A DNA stretch of 64,000 nucleotides, from assembly GCF_000321225.1 (NCBI RefSeq), contig NW_004451406.1, forward strand, positions 621,195 through 685,194. Direction: 5' to 3'. Shown here piece after piece: positions 11,694-23,895 of this stretch (position 1 is its first letter; each line of letters opens with the position of its first letter). Both the position numbers and the translations under genes were made by a program. The notes under the pieces were generated by a model. That model was not told the origin of the DNA and did not search any database. It was given only the letters and a program-made list of their open reading frames with translations. Source of the DNA: Odobenus rosmarus divergens. Lineage: Eukaryota; Chordata; Mammalia; Carnivora; Odobenidae.

Positions 11694-14600
11694 TAGTTCA
11701 TTATTAAGAGATAAAGAGTACATTAGTTAGGTTCCTGGCAGGAAACAGATCCCATTCCCAATGGATAAATTGAAAATAATTACTGAAGAGACTTACAGAG
11801 GTGGACAAGGTCAGAAAAAAAAACAACAAAATATGATGAAGCTAAAATAAAAATGTCATGAATTTCATAATATCTTAAAAATCAGCATAATTCTTCAGCA
11901 TATGAAAGAAATATTTTAATTGAAGGCCTTTTTCCTCCCACTAGTGAAAATTTTATAGAAAGAAGGTAATGAAAAGCTTTTTAGTACAATTTTGTAGACT
12001 CTTCCTAAAATTTCATTTGCAGTAGACTGAAATATTTATTGAAAAACATTTTTCTTCTGGAGAAAATGCATTTGTTAAATCTAGAAAAGGAAAAAAAAGT
12101 GAGACAATAGTCAAAATGTATGGCACTCCTTAACCAAATTAGAATCTTTCCAACATAAGTGATATTTCTCTTCACAGTATCTGCCCAGAAAGAATATTTG
12201 AGTATTTTAGAAAGTTTTTGTGAAGACATAATAACATATCTGCAGATAGGTTTATTAGACAATGAAAGAATTGCCAAATATTCCTTAAGTCTATTAGAAA
12301 TCTCTGCTGTAGCTTACATGAAAAAAAAAGTGCTCCCAGTTAAATAATATTCATTTATTTTAGGTACACAAATGGTTGAATCATTTAGGGAAAATATACA
12401 CTTAGAACAAATTATAAAAGCCATTCTATAAATAAAATGAATTATTTTGTCGTAAGTTCTATTTGTAACTTGATACTAACTTGGGCTGGGAATAGATTCA
12501 ATTAGCCTTAAGTAATCTTGAAAGATATTCTTAGAAACAAGAAAAAACAATCATATATGTGTTTTAAAAATATGCAGAATATACTAGGCTCACATTTTAA
12601 TCACTTTAAAGGAACAACTTCTGCATTATTAGAATACTTGTTTGGCTCCATTTTCTTTATTCACTCCATTTTCCTAAATGAAAAGCTATAATACTATCTA
12701 ATAGTAACAAAGTAATGAATATCCAGAAACTTGGTTCAGCATATCGGAGTATTGCTGTTTTATGGACGCTAGTGTGTTAATGTGGATTAACATTATATAG
12801 TGGATTCTTATTGCAGGAACATGTACTCTGGGCATACACTTAATGTTGAGTTCTATATGAAGATTAGAATTAGATAATATTAGAATTAAGTAAACACTAG
12901 GAGACTGCCTCATTTTAATACTTATTCAACTGAAGTCCAGATAGCTTAAGGAACTTTTTAAGATACTTCAGAATAACCCAGGACTACAAGCAGGTACAAA
13001 TTAGAGTGTGTCTTTAGATTCTTGGTGGAGAAAAAATACAGCTGCTATAGTGTAAACTGCTTGATCGCTGTCATTAACAATAGGCTGAGAATCATTAGGT
13101 TTTTGTAGTTTCTCTTATAATTTTTATCACTCCTATTAGTCTCAGTATGCTGGTTTTAAGAATGTGCCATGCATGGTGCACATCTAGGACTCCCCTGGGA
13201 CTTAAGATAAGATAGTGTTTTGTACCTCCTAAGTATTGAATAAGAAGTTCTACTTTGCATCAATGTCAGCTGTCCCCAAGCTCATGAGTCATGGCTGTTG
13301 TAATGGTTGGTTGGGTCCATTTTTATCATAGATCTCTATCACTGAAGCACAGCTATTGAACCTCAGAGTTAACTCTGCTGAATAATTGTTTTCTCTAAAT
13401 GAGGATTCCATCACATGTAGATAATAATTTAATTTGCCAGGACATGATTTCTAAATACTTTGAACTGGGATTCCCTAATAGACAGTAGTGAATCTATTTT
13501 TAAGATGACCATGAAAACGTAACTGTGTTTATGAGAAAGATTTCATTCATGGTGGTAATAAAGTGATAACTGAGTATTTCAAAGTGTAAGCTGAAAATTC
13601 TTGGTCAGGGTGATGTGATAATTCATAGTGCTGAAAATTCTGAAATGATAGCTAGAATGAAGCTTCAGCTTTTCTAAAAAGCTTTTTGGAAGTTGGTGAA
13701 CTGAAAGTTTCCCATTTATCTAGTGATTCTTGTGCACTAGGAAATTTGGTTGATGGCTCAAATTAAACATTTTTTTCATGTAAAGAGAAGAGAGATTCAA
13801 TCATAGTTGTTAATTATAGATCTACTTCCTACATTTTGCTAAATGCTGGGGAGCAGAGGATATCCTAGAGAAAATTCAATATAAAACTGATTTTAGAAAA
13901 AGTTTCTCAGTCATGATGAGGAGTTGTTGAATTATCATTTAAATTGCATAGGATTAAGATGTAAAAGCCATAACAGATATGGTAATGCACAAAAATGATT
14001 GTTTAATGAGGACTGGGTCATCAAGAAATGTTTCAAGAAAAGATAGGACTGAAGCTGTTATTTGAGGAATAGTCATAATTTGAATTTGGCTTGGTTTAGG
14101 ATGTACTTGATACAAAAATATTTTGCTGATAATCTTCTCAGTTCCCCTAGAACAAGCATCCAATTTGTATCTGGTTTTTGTTTTGTTTTGTTTTAGCTTT
14201 AGGATTACTTAGACATTATCAGTGGAAAACAAACTAAGCGACACTTATTTAAGCAAAGTAGTTAAGTATATTTTCTTCTACAGTTAAACATAGCTTGAAG
14301 GATTTTGACCCAAAGTACTTCCTAAGTCCTCAGACCAGTAATAGGAAAGATTAGCTTCTAGACCAGATATATTTAATGAGCTACTCAGGTAGGTATCTTT
14401 TTTTATTTCTTTTGGCTCTTACATTAAAATCAAAATGATTTTATGTCACTAAGCTAGAATATGATTTTAAGAGCTTATGGGATATGCCCAAGGACATCTA
14501 CTGTGTCATCTATTGCTGTCAAGTAAGGAAATCCCCCTAATTGACTTATATTGCAGGATATTTAAAAATAAAGACTGGGTGAAGTGACTAAACTGACTGT

Positions 14601-15485
14601 TTGGCTTCTGTGAGAACAGCTTTAAAAAAGGATTATATTTGCTTAGAGGGTTGAAACCTCGTTTACCTCTTATGACAATATTCAGCTAAGAAATATTCAG
14701 TGATGCTTCCCATCTCTATTTTAGGAGCTGCATAGAGTTAAGACTCAGGCATTTGGTTCTCTCCATAATGTTTCTAATAACACAGCATACTCAAAAGCAA
14801 CTGAGCCTGAGCTAGCCACTCAAGCTGGAGAACAAAGCCTTTGGTTCGATCATTCTTAAAAGTGACAGTAACTTTTTGTAAAACCCCAGAGCTGTCAATA
14901 TGGCTTCATTTCACATTATTTTCTGTATGTACTGTTCTCAGCATGAAGCAGTTCCAAAAGACATTAGAACTGTGAGATTCAGGAAACCTTTGGATCAGAT
15001 AATTACCATTTCCTTCATTATATATTAATTCAGGATGGTTTCCCTTTTGTTTCTTAAGCATAAATGGTGCCATATTTTTTTTCTCTGAAACAGTTGGAAT
15101 GTTTCTGTTCAAGGTGATCTGCAGCTGCTTAGGCAACCATATTTTTTTTTTCTTGAATAAATACTGAAACACATTATTTGGAAGTGAGAAGACAGATCAG
15201 GGCAGGTGATTTCCAAATGTTCTTCCATTCAAGAATGTTACATATTATTTCAGCGTATTTTCAGAAAACAGATATTCAGTATTCCACTTTTCACATAATG
15301 TTTCCCACAAAGTCACAATAATATAATAAAACACGTGTGCACACACATACATATGTACGTGTGTTGCTCACAGGAACAATAAAACAAAAACTCACATGAT
15401 TGCAGGTCATATTTTGCCATGGTAGTTTTTCACCAAAAAATAAGATTTATAATGTAAGATTTAGGCAGTCAGCATACATGCCTAA
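11694..15485. other. Unique AT-rich DNA
   Basis: 3.8 kb with no gene and no confident repeat. A weak MIR-like patch is near 12921-13020, an L2-like patch near 13815-13870, and a (TTTTG)n run near 14177-14196. Confidence 0.4.
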
Positions 15486-16080
15486 TGATGTAGTATGGAT
15501 CTATTATTGTGCCTCTGCATGAGATATAAAATAAAAAGGCAAAATCCTTGTTCTTGAGGATCTTGAGGAATCCAGTTTGTGAGAAAGATTAGTAAACACA
15601 GTCAAAACACAATGAGGTGAGGGGCACCTGGGTGGCTCAGTTGTTAAGTGTCTGCCTTTGGCTCAGGTCATGATCCCAGGGTCTTGGGATCGAGCCCCAC
15701 GTCAGGCTCCCTGCTCTATGGGGAGTCTGCTTCTCCCTCTCCAACTCCCCCTGCTTGTGTTCCCTCTCTCGCTGTCTCTGTCAAATAAATAAATAAAACT
15801 TAAAAAAAACCACACACACAAAATGAGGTGAATGCTACAGTGGAGGCATGCAGGAAAGGGGACTCCAAGATGCAAGGGGGATTGTGGTGAAACTCTACCT
15901 TGAAGATTGCGTAAGAAGAATTCCTTTCTCTGACAAGGAGGGCAGGTCTTTTAGATAAAGCTACCAGCACCTGCAAAGTCCTATAGATGTGAGAAAAATG
16001 GGCATGCAGGTAACAGGACATTCCTTTAAAGGAAATAGCAAACAAGCAGACCTCAGAAAGGGGAAAGTGAGGAAGGGAAG
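15486..16080 (+). repeat. L2 LINE 3' region, split by a Can-SINE
   Basis: Before the SINE (to 15620) and after it (from 15822) the sequence follows the usual L2 3' pattern: CTTGTTCTTGAGGATCTTGAGG, then GTGAATGCTACAGTGGAGG, then an acceptor-like gene-free stretch ending in GGGCATGCAGG. It is ancient and heavily diverged. Confidence 0.65.
15621..15813 (+). repeat. Can-SINE inserted in L2
   Basis: Complete element from GGGGCACCTGGGTGGCTCAG through AAATAAATAAATAAAAC and poly-A. The TSD is AATGAGGTGA at 15611-15620 and 15822-15831. A short CACACACACA run lies between tail and right TSD. Confidence 0.95.
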
Positions 16081-17007
16081 CACTGATTAAGGATAGGAGA
16101 TGGTTGTAGCTATTTTTTCAAATAAGAATACCTGCAGTTAGAACTATAAAGGATGAAAACAGGTTTAGATACAGACCAAAGAGATACATATCACAGCACT
16201 CAAGTATGGAATTTTCTAAAATAGAACCAGAATAAGCACCTGTGCTGGAGGTAGCATTAATCATAAACTAGGAAGGCATAAAGTCTAGCACTCTTCATTT
16301 ACTGGGCCCTTATTTGAATCAACCAAGTAAAATGTTATCATTCTGAATAAAACTTCACTTGCATACCTAATTTTGCATTCATAATTTTGTGATATATATT
16401 TTTAGAGAGTGCCTCCAGATTATATGAACTTTGGGTCCAACAAATCCTGCATTCACCTTGCCTAGAGGATAAGTCCATGGTAGTGCTAAAAAACTAATAA
16501 CTAGAAGTCAAAGTAACTGGCTTAATTTTGTAAACTAAGTCATTAAATTATAAAAAGGCATGATTGCTTAGCTATACACAACTGACAAAATAGAGCTATG
16601 TTTTCATCCTCACTTCCAAACAAGAAGTGTTTTTTTCTCACCGATAGGGATTTACGTTTTGTCCTTGACCACCCATCCCAGCCCCCACTTGGGGACAAGT
16701 CTGCCACTGATCACAAGAATGCCTATTCCCTGATTCCTCAGAGATATAGCGTGCACAGGTTAAAGAGAGTTAAGGCACAGGAATTCTGAAATGTGGTCCA
16801 TGATAGAATTATGCAGAGTCTCTCCCTACTCTTGAAAAGGTGAATAAACAGGGATCAGTTTTAGTGAGAAAGGTTTGAAGAAAGGGATATACTAGTGCAG
16901 AATCAACCACATAAGTATAACATAAATACAGATAAGTGACATATCTATCTTCATATATGTACACTCAGTTAATTTTCACAAAGTGGATATCCCTGTGTAA
17001 TCCACAT
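16081..17007. other. Unique DNA
   Basis: Nothing recognised. Small open frames such as 16598-16789 show no domain. Confidence 0.4.
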
Positions 17008-17028
17008 TCACATTAAAAATGGCACCTC

Positions 17029-17264
17029 GGGTTCTAGAGGGGAGGGGGGAGGGGGTGGTTAGCCTGGTGATGGGTATTAAAGAGGGCACGTACTGAATGG
17101 AGCACTGGGTGTTATANNNNNNNNNNNNNNNNNNNNNNNNNNNNNNNNNNNNNNNNNNNNNNNNNNGAGGGCACGTACTGAATGGAGCACTGGGTGTTAT
17201 ATGCAAACAATGAATCATGGAACACTACATCAAAAAATAAATAAATAAATTTAATTTAAAAAAG
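17029..17264 (+). mobile_element. 5'-truncated carnivore L1 3' end with assembly gap
   Basis: Only the last ~150-200 bases of an L1 are present: GGTGATGGGTATTAAAGAGG, GAGCACTGGGTGTTATATGC and CAATGAATCATGGAACACTA are the signature of the carnivore L1 3' UTR. The copy is in sense orientation and flanked by a 21-bp TSD (17008-17028; right copy 17265-17333, which is interrupted by a (TAAA)n expansion). A 50-N gap sits inside it. Confidence 0.93.
17117..17166. other. Assembly gap (50 N)
   Basis: Run of exactly 50 N. The 35 bases before it (17082-17116) and the 35 bases after it (17167-17201) are identical. Confidence 0.99.
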
Positions 17265-17269
17265 TCACA

Positions 17270-17270
<1 letters not shown>

Positions 17271-17321
<51 letters not shown>

Positions 17322-17324
17322 AAA
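17271..17324 (+). repeat. (TAAA)n microsatellite
   Basis: About 13 TAAA units. They lie between CACAT and ATGGCACCTC, both parts of the right-hand L1 target-site duplication. Confidence 0.95.
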
Positions 17325-17374
17325 TGGCACCTCATAAAATCCTTCTGTGTACCCTTGCAGGCATTATTTCTACC

Positions 17375-18285
17375 CAAAGTGATCACTACCCACATTAGTT
17401 AGAATAACTTGAGAGATAAGTTTTTGTCTGCTTTAGAATGTACACTACTATTCCTTTGTATCTGATTGTTTACCTAATAGTATGTCAATACGATTCTTCC
17501 CTGTTATTGAGTATAGTAGTAGTTTATTCATGTTTATTGCTATATTGAATTCCATTGTATGAACAAATACTTCAAATGTAATCTTTTCCACTGTTGACTG
17601 ACACTTGGGTTGTTTTCAATTTGGGGCTGCATGAAAGCTCTGCTATGAATATTCTGGGTCATGAATGTTAGTGAATATATGTAACATTTGCATTGGGTTT
17701 ATAACTAACAGTGGAATTGCTGGGTCATGAAGTTAACTACATATTCCATTTTAGTAAATAATGCCAAACAAAATGCTTGTCAAATTTATATTCCTGGTAG
17801 CAGTGTTTAAGAATTCTATCTGCTCTACATATCTTTAATTATTGCCGTTCTGTTTGTTTAGTAGTATCTCACTGTTAGAATTTTTATTTCCCTGATGATT
17901 AATGAGGTTGAGTCCATATTCATATGTTTACTGATAGTTTGGATGTCCTCTTTTGTGAAGTGCCTGCGATTATTTTATTTGCCTATTGGATCATCTATTT
18001 TCTTTTTTCTTTTTGATTTGAAGGAAGTCTTTATATATTCTGGATCAAAGACTTTGTCAGATAAGGGATAGCAAATATGTTTTTCCACTTGGAGCCTTGG
18101 GGTTTTACTCAGAAATACCTTTTGAGGAACAAATGATTTTAATTTTAATACAGTATACTTATGTTTTTCTGATTTTTGTAACCTTCAAGTAAACATTTTG
18201 TTTTAGGTAAAGGATATGTTTTCCTGTATGCATTATATATCAGTGAATTCTATTTAGAGAGTGACCCCTTATAGAAATGAAATAA
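17375..18285 (-). mobile_element. Old L1 fragment (antisense)
   Basis: Reads as the reverse complement of an old mammalian L1 3' region. Diagnostic text on the plus strand includes CACTTGGGTTGTTTTCAATT, GTGGAATTGCTGGGTCATGA, a stretch resembling the 'cast in three parts' insulating block, and TATTTCCCTGATGATTAATG. It is diverged with no open frame. Confidence 0.85.
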
Positions 18286-18707
18286 GTAACCTGTGGTCAA
18301 GAGAAAATGTTTGGGTTCCATATGGCAAAAAAAAATAAGTAATCATATTTTTGTTAGGCAATTTAAATTCTCCCTAAATAATATCATTAATTATTGTTTA
18401 GGAGGAGGAACACACCATGGAAACAAGCTATTTTCTTTACCATGTATGTCTCTGCATGCCCTATTTTCTTTTTATTTATTACATTTATAATGTGTTGTCT
18501 ATGCATATACATATAAAATATATATTTGTTACTTGTGAGATAGGTATTTCTCTTCAACTCAGTTTTTTGAGTATAGATAAAAAGATGTCAAAACTCTAAG
18601 TAAATATCCAATTATATCTATACTTAACTAAAATTGAACTGGTTTATCAGTAGTTACCTAAACATTAACAGAATAAGAATGAAATTTTAAGAAAAGTAAG
18701 TTAACTC
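18286..18707. other. Unique AT-rich DNA
   Basis: No recognised element. Overlapping short frames at 18293-18599 are not supported as genes. Confidence 0.4.
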
Positions 18708-18910
18708 GGGGTGCCTGGGTGGCTCAGTCGGTTAAGCAGCTGACTCTTGGTTTTACCTCAGGTCATGATCTTAGAGTCATGGGATCCAGTCCTACATTGG
18801 GCTCTGTGTTCAGCGAGGAGTCTGCTGGAGATTCTCACCCCGTGCCCCATCCCCCCACTCATGTATACACTCTCTCTCTCTCTCTAAAATAATAAATCTT
18901 TTTTAAAAAT
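18708..18910 (+). repeat. Older Can-SINE with 12-bp TSD
   Basis: Head GGGGTGCCTGGGTGGCTCAG, older body variant (AGCTGACTCTTGG), (CT)n, then AATAAATC and poly-A. Perfect TSD GTAAGTTAACTC at 18696-18707 and 18911-18922. Confidence 0.95.
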
Positions 18911-19440
18911 GTAAGTTAACTCAACAGCGTTTACTTTTCAGTGTATACATAATGGAAATACCAAAAAGAAAAAAAACAAAGAAGAAGAAAGGAAAGAAAC
19001 AAGGGGAAAAATTATATAACTCTCTCGATTTGAGAAATAGGGAAAACAGTGTTTGTACAATTATGGTAATCTTTTTCCTATAGTGAAGTAGTCATATTAT
19101 CATAAAAAATGTATTCAGCCATTTGCTAGATGACTAGAGATATGTATTTGATCCACAGCTGCTGCAATAAATGCTATTTGTAAGTTGAATTAGACTGGTT
19201 GTATTGTTCTCGAATTTGAATATATATTTCCAGATGACATGTGCCACTTTATGGAAATGCTGCAGAAATATTAAGTAATTACATGGCAGAATGTTATCTC
19301 CAAGCTTTTCTTCTACCATTCATAAACATAATGCCTTCATGTTCATACCTTAAATAATCAATTCAAGACCAATCTCAGTAGAACCCTGGCTTTCATATGA
19401 AATAAGGAGTATGCTTAGAATCTCCATTCCATCCTTATAA
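18911..19440. other. Unique DNA, purine-rich patch
   Basis: A GA/A-rich stretch lies at 18960-19010. Nothing else recognised. Confidence 0.4.
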
Positions 19441-19442
19441 TG

Positions 19443-19583
19443 ACAGATACTGGGATATATTAGTTAGCTTGATTATGGTGATTATATGATATATATGTAC
19501 ATTGAAACATCAAGTTATACACCTTAAATATATATAATTTTTACATGTTAATTATATCTCAATAAGACTGTTAAAAAAAAAAA
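19443..19583 (+). mobile_element. Old L1 (L1M-type) 3' terminal fragment
   Basis: Shows the L1M 3' end pattern in sense: TTGATTATGGTGATTATATG, then ACATCAAGTTATACACCTTA, then TATATCTCAATAAGACTGTT and poly-A. Confidence 0.75.
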
Positions 19584-20559
19584 GGAAAGAAATTTCATCA
19601 AATCCAAACATTTTCCTTGAAGCAGATGAGGGACTAAATTATCAAGTCATAGAGTTGTCATTCACTTTTTAATGACTTCTAGGAATAGATCCTCTCAAGC
19701 TTTCTCAGTAGAACTTCCAGTGTTTTATTTCTCTTATCTGAGATTGCTCTTTTTAGTGTTTAACTGAAATGACTGGCTGTAGTGTTAAATTTCATGGTTG
19801 TAGTTATATATTCATAAGATCCTTCATTTACTTGTAGCCATCAATTAGGTCAGTCCATAGTCTTTCTAAAATTTTCCTTCCTTTAAGCTAAATAGATCTA
19901 AATGCTGTGACCTTTCTTTATAATATATGAATTCCATTCCTTTGGTCATTTTTCTTTAGTATTTATGAATCATCATTATCACCATTATCTTTTCTGGATT
20001 AGCTACAATATTTTCATTCAGTTCAGAAACCCAGTGGTTTTCTCGTTAGAACCTTAAACAAAATCTATTACATGAGTTAAAAAAGTGCAATTTTAATAAA
20101 AAGAATACTCACAATCAATACTCCCTTTTACTTCCCATTATAACTTATGTTTTGTAGTCATCAGTGCTCAAGTAGTTTTTCACCATTGGCTTCAATTTCA
20201 TTTTCATTTTCACTATGGGTCCACCTTCAAACTCCTCTAAATTGAATTCAATTCTTTAAATGATAAATGGAGTGACTATATGTGAATATCAATGCTTTAT
20301 TTTCAAGTTTGATGACTGAAAAAAGAGCTTAGCAATAATTATGCAAGGGTCAAGGAGTAAAAATGCACTGTGTATTCTAAAATTATCCTCATCAAATTTT
20401 ATACCTCCTTACCAGAATTAAGAAAAGATCCACTCATCTTCCATTCAAGAAGGCACCCCACAACTCAGAGAGTTCTAGATAAGTTCCATACCACTGTCCA
20501 TTCCCCCTGACCTCTAGACATCTGTGTCAATCCCCTCCATCTCTGCAGCCTTCACACCT
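19584..20559. other. Unique AT-rich DNA
   Basis: Nothing recognised. Confidence 0.4.
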
Positions 20560-20574
20560 CAGTGGCCTTTGTCC

Positions 20575-21062
20575 CTAGCCAGATTATAGTAAAGGACAGT
20601 GGAGCCCTGAAAGGTAGAATGAGTAAACATTAAGGAATAAGTTATGACCGAAGAGATCCAGCAATTTTTACTGAAATGAAGAGAGTGTGCTGCATTTATC
20701 AGAAAAACACAAAGGGAAGGCCTGAAGTTGGTAGAGACTGAGAAGATGAAGGAGATGGTCCTTCTAGGAAGCTGGAGAATAGAAATAAAGAACACATAGG
20801 AAGAAATGCAGAATATAAATTAGTTAACTAGATGAGCCATTTATAGAGGACTATATAGATCATATTAAGGAATTTTGAAACATTATTGAATGGTTTCATG
20901 AAAAATGTAAGACAATTGGATTTGTATTTTCTGAAGGTCATCTGACAGGAGAGGGTTAATGGGGAAAACAAGAATAAAAATGAATACCAGGGACCAGTTT
21001 GGAAGTTCCTGAGGTAAGAAGACATGTATGACCCTGACTTCAACCTATGTGATAGTGTGATT
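20575..21062 (+). repeat. L2 LINE 3' region, diverged
   Basis: Pattern of an L2 3' segment: GAATGGTTTCATGAAAAATG, GACAATTGGATTTGTATTTT, GACCAGTTTGGAAGTTCCTG, ACTTCAACCTATGTGATAG. The minus frames 20559-20795 and 20828-21106 fall in this repeat. Confidence 0.6.
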
Positions 21063-23043
21063 GAAAGATGTAAATTTTTAAATAATAAAATAAATTCTGA
21101 CATCATGGTCTTATCCTGTTATGCCATGATTTAGTCAGATTGCCATGGTTTTATTGTATCTTTCATATATTAAAACTCAAGAATAAATTAATCCTAAATT
21201 ATGATATTATAAACGTCTGTATTTTTAAATTTGACTTTGTTGTCAGCTTTCCAATACTAGGGTCTAAAAATGCTAATTCTTAATTTCCAAACAAATGTTT
21301 CTGGCAGAGTGAAGGCATGGTCCCTCTGCCAGAAATTCAATTGTCTGTCTTTATTTTTACAAGAGGACAGTAAAAAATAGCAATTTGAATACCCTTGTAA
21401 TTATTATTCATTGTCTTCATTCAGGTGAATAATACACGGTCTTAGAATTACACAGTACATAGTTTATGATAACCTTTATCAGTGTCCACAGGCAAGAATA
21501 CTTTAGTATTTATTGGTTTTATACACCCCTTCAGAAATTGTGCATAGTGTTGTTCTTTACCTCTTTAAATGCTTCCCTTTTCCAATCCTCCCCTCTGTGT
21601 CAAGAAAACAGAACAAGAAAAACAAACTTTGACATTCAATTCAATGACCATTTATGTAACTGATCTCATATGCAAGGGAGATATGATAAATTCGAAATCC
21701 AGATTTTATGTGCAAGATTAACTTTAGTAATCCTGGCTAAGCAAGACACACAGGCAAGGTGCCGGTGTGTGAATTTAGGTTCAGAATGTAGCAAGAACTA
21801 GACTGGTGATGTTAGGTGCTTTGAGATCACATAGAAATGGCAATATTATATTTATTGTGGGAAATGTGATGAAACTTCCTGGAAGAGAAGGCATTTCCAT
21901 TTTATCCCGAGAACCACATCAACGTGGGAAAGTGGACTCACTATATCATGAAGATAAACTGCCAGTCTGAACGGAGAGGGCAGTAGGAAATAAGAATCAA
22001 GGGTAGGAAAGAGGAAAACGCTAAGCATGGAGAGAAAACTGAAAGCAGTTTTTCATACTACTGTATTTTGGAAGTGGAATATTCTCAAATATTTTAGAAA
22101 CTAAATTTTGCAGTGCCTTCAAACTGAGTTCAACCTATCTGGATGTTAATTTCTAGGGTGTAAAATTTCCAGGGTTATTTTAATTTTATAAAAGCATCAG
22201 ATATCATATTTTTCAGGAAAAAAATATGCAAATGTCACTGTTTATAACTAAGGAAATTAACGTTGCCCTATTTGATATAGAGGTAGAAGAAATAGGGATA
22301 GAATCACCAAAACTATACTCACAATTGGGTGTAGTAGTGAGGAAACAGAAGTTACAGAGAAAACGAATTGTAAGCAACAGTTTGGAAGGGCCAACTTTGT
22401 GTGGGTGGTGGGTATGTATGTGAAAAGAATGAATTTCACTTAAGTTGTGCTATGTTTGAAGTTTCTGGGGTGTCCAAAATTCGGGAGAGATTTGTTGGAA
22501 GAAATATGTAAAGAGGTACTTATGGCCAAATACAATAAATAGATTTCATTGCGACTTCTTTTTTAATTCCTCCCTTACAAAAGTACATTATACTTTATAT
22601 ACATTAGATGGTAAAGAATTGAAAATGTCCGATTAAAAATCTGATTCCCTCTAGGCGGAATAAGAGAAAAACCTGCTGTTGCAGCATAACCCACAAACTC
22701 TACTACTCAAGCCCAGCATTTTGCAGAGGCAGTTTACAAATTCATTTACAGATGATGGGCTTCTGTAAAGATCTCTCACCTTCAACTGTCTGCCCCCATC
22801 TGAGCTCACTGTTGTATCCTGAAATTCTCATTGAGATAAAGATTACATTATTTGTGTATTTATTTACAATTTAATAAATCTTTGAAAAGATAAATCCTTG
22901 AGTTATTAGCACCTTACTATGTATTACTTTTTCCGTATTTTTTCTTTTTAAAAATGTTATATAGAATATTATAAATACATAATTTTATGACAAAAATCAA
23001 GTATCCATCACATAGATTATGCAATAAATAATTAAATTTTAAT
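21063..23043. other. Mostly unique DNA, possible L2 traces
   Basis: No gene. 21830-22040 has weak L2-like content (GAAACTTCCTGGAAGAGAAG). The remainder is unrecognised. Confidence 0.35.
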
Positions 23044-23231
23044 GGGGCGGTTAAGCAGCTGCCTTCGACTCAGGGCATGATCCTGGGGTCCTGGTTTCCG
23101 AGCTGTGTTGGGCTCCTTGCTTAGCAGGGAGGCTGCTTCTCCCTCTGCCTGCCCCTCCCCCTGCTTGTGCTCTCTCTCTCTCTCTCTGAGAAATAAATAA
23201 ATAAAACCTTTAAAAATAAATAAATAAATCT
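23044..23231 (+). repeat. Can-SINE lacking part of its tRNA head
   Basis: It starts GGGGC and jumps directly to GGTTAAGCAGCTGCC, so about 18 bases that include the box A-like segment of the tRNA-derived promoter are missing. The body, CT-rich tract and A-rich tail are otherwise normal. Confidence 0.9.
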
Positions 23232-23294
23232 TAAATAGTTAAATCTTTCTGTGCATCCGTACCTAATCACACAAAATACAATGCCTTACGCCAC

Positions 23295-23325
23295 CCTCCC
23301 CCCCCCGCCACACACACACATATAC
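23295..23325 (+). repeat. C-rich and (CA)n low-complexity tract
   Basis: A run of C interrupted by one G, followed by CACACACACACA. Confidence 0.85.
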
Positions 23326-23579
23326 CCTTCAGGTAACATCTTTGTTTGATTTCATAGTAGTCAATGAGTGTCTTTACCCTTTTATGAGTAGATATGCTTT
23401 CCTACAAAATATGTACAGTAATATTTTGCATGTTTATGTTTTTCTATGTAATAAATGATATTGATCTTTCACTTTTCAGTATTATATTTGTCAGCATCAC
23501 ACTCAATGATAAATTGGTACTAGCAAGTTTTTATCAATTTTAACATTTCATTATATGATTTGACTAAATTTACTTACTG

Positions 23580-23895
23580 ATTTTACTTCTAATTAACATA
23601 GAAGTGATTTTCAGTTGTTACTACTGTGCCTTACATTAATATGAATGCTTTTGTACATGTTACCATGCACACCTGTATGAGGATTTACCTAGGTATATAC
23701 ATAAGAATGGAATTGATAGGTCTAAAATACTGCCAAATTGTTCCCCCAAATTTTTGTATCAAATGACGTTCTTATTGGCAGTGTATAAGAATTCACATTA
23801 TTCCACATTTTAAAAAGCCTATTTCCAATTTGATAGTATGATAGGGTAACTCTTTGTGATCTTTATTTTGCTTACATAAGTAAGGTAATGGGTTT
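23580..23895 (-). mobile_element. Old L1 fragment (antisense)
   Basis: Plus-strand text such as TTTTGTACATGTTACCATGC, AATGGAATTGATAGG, ACTGCCAAATTGTTCCCCC and TTGGCAGTGTATAAGAATTC follows an antisense L1 3' UTR. It may continue to the left to about 23345 in decayed form. Confidence 0.65.
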
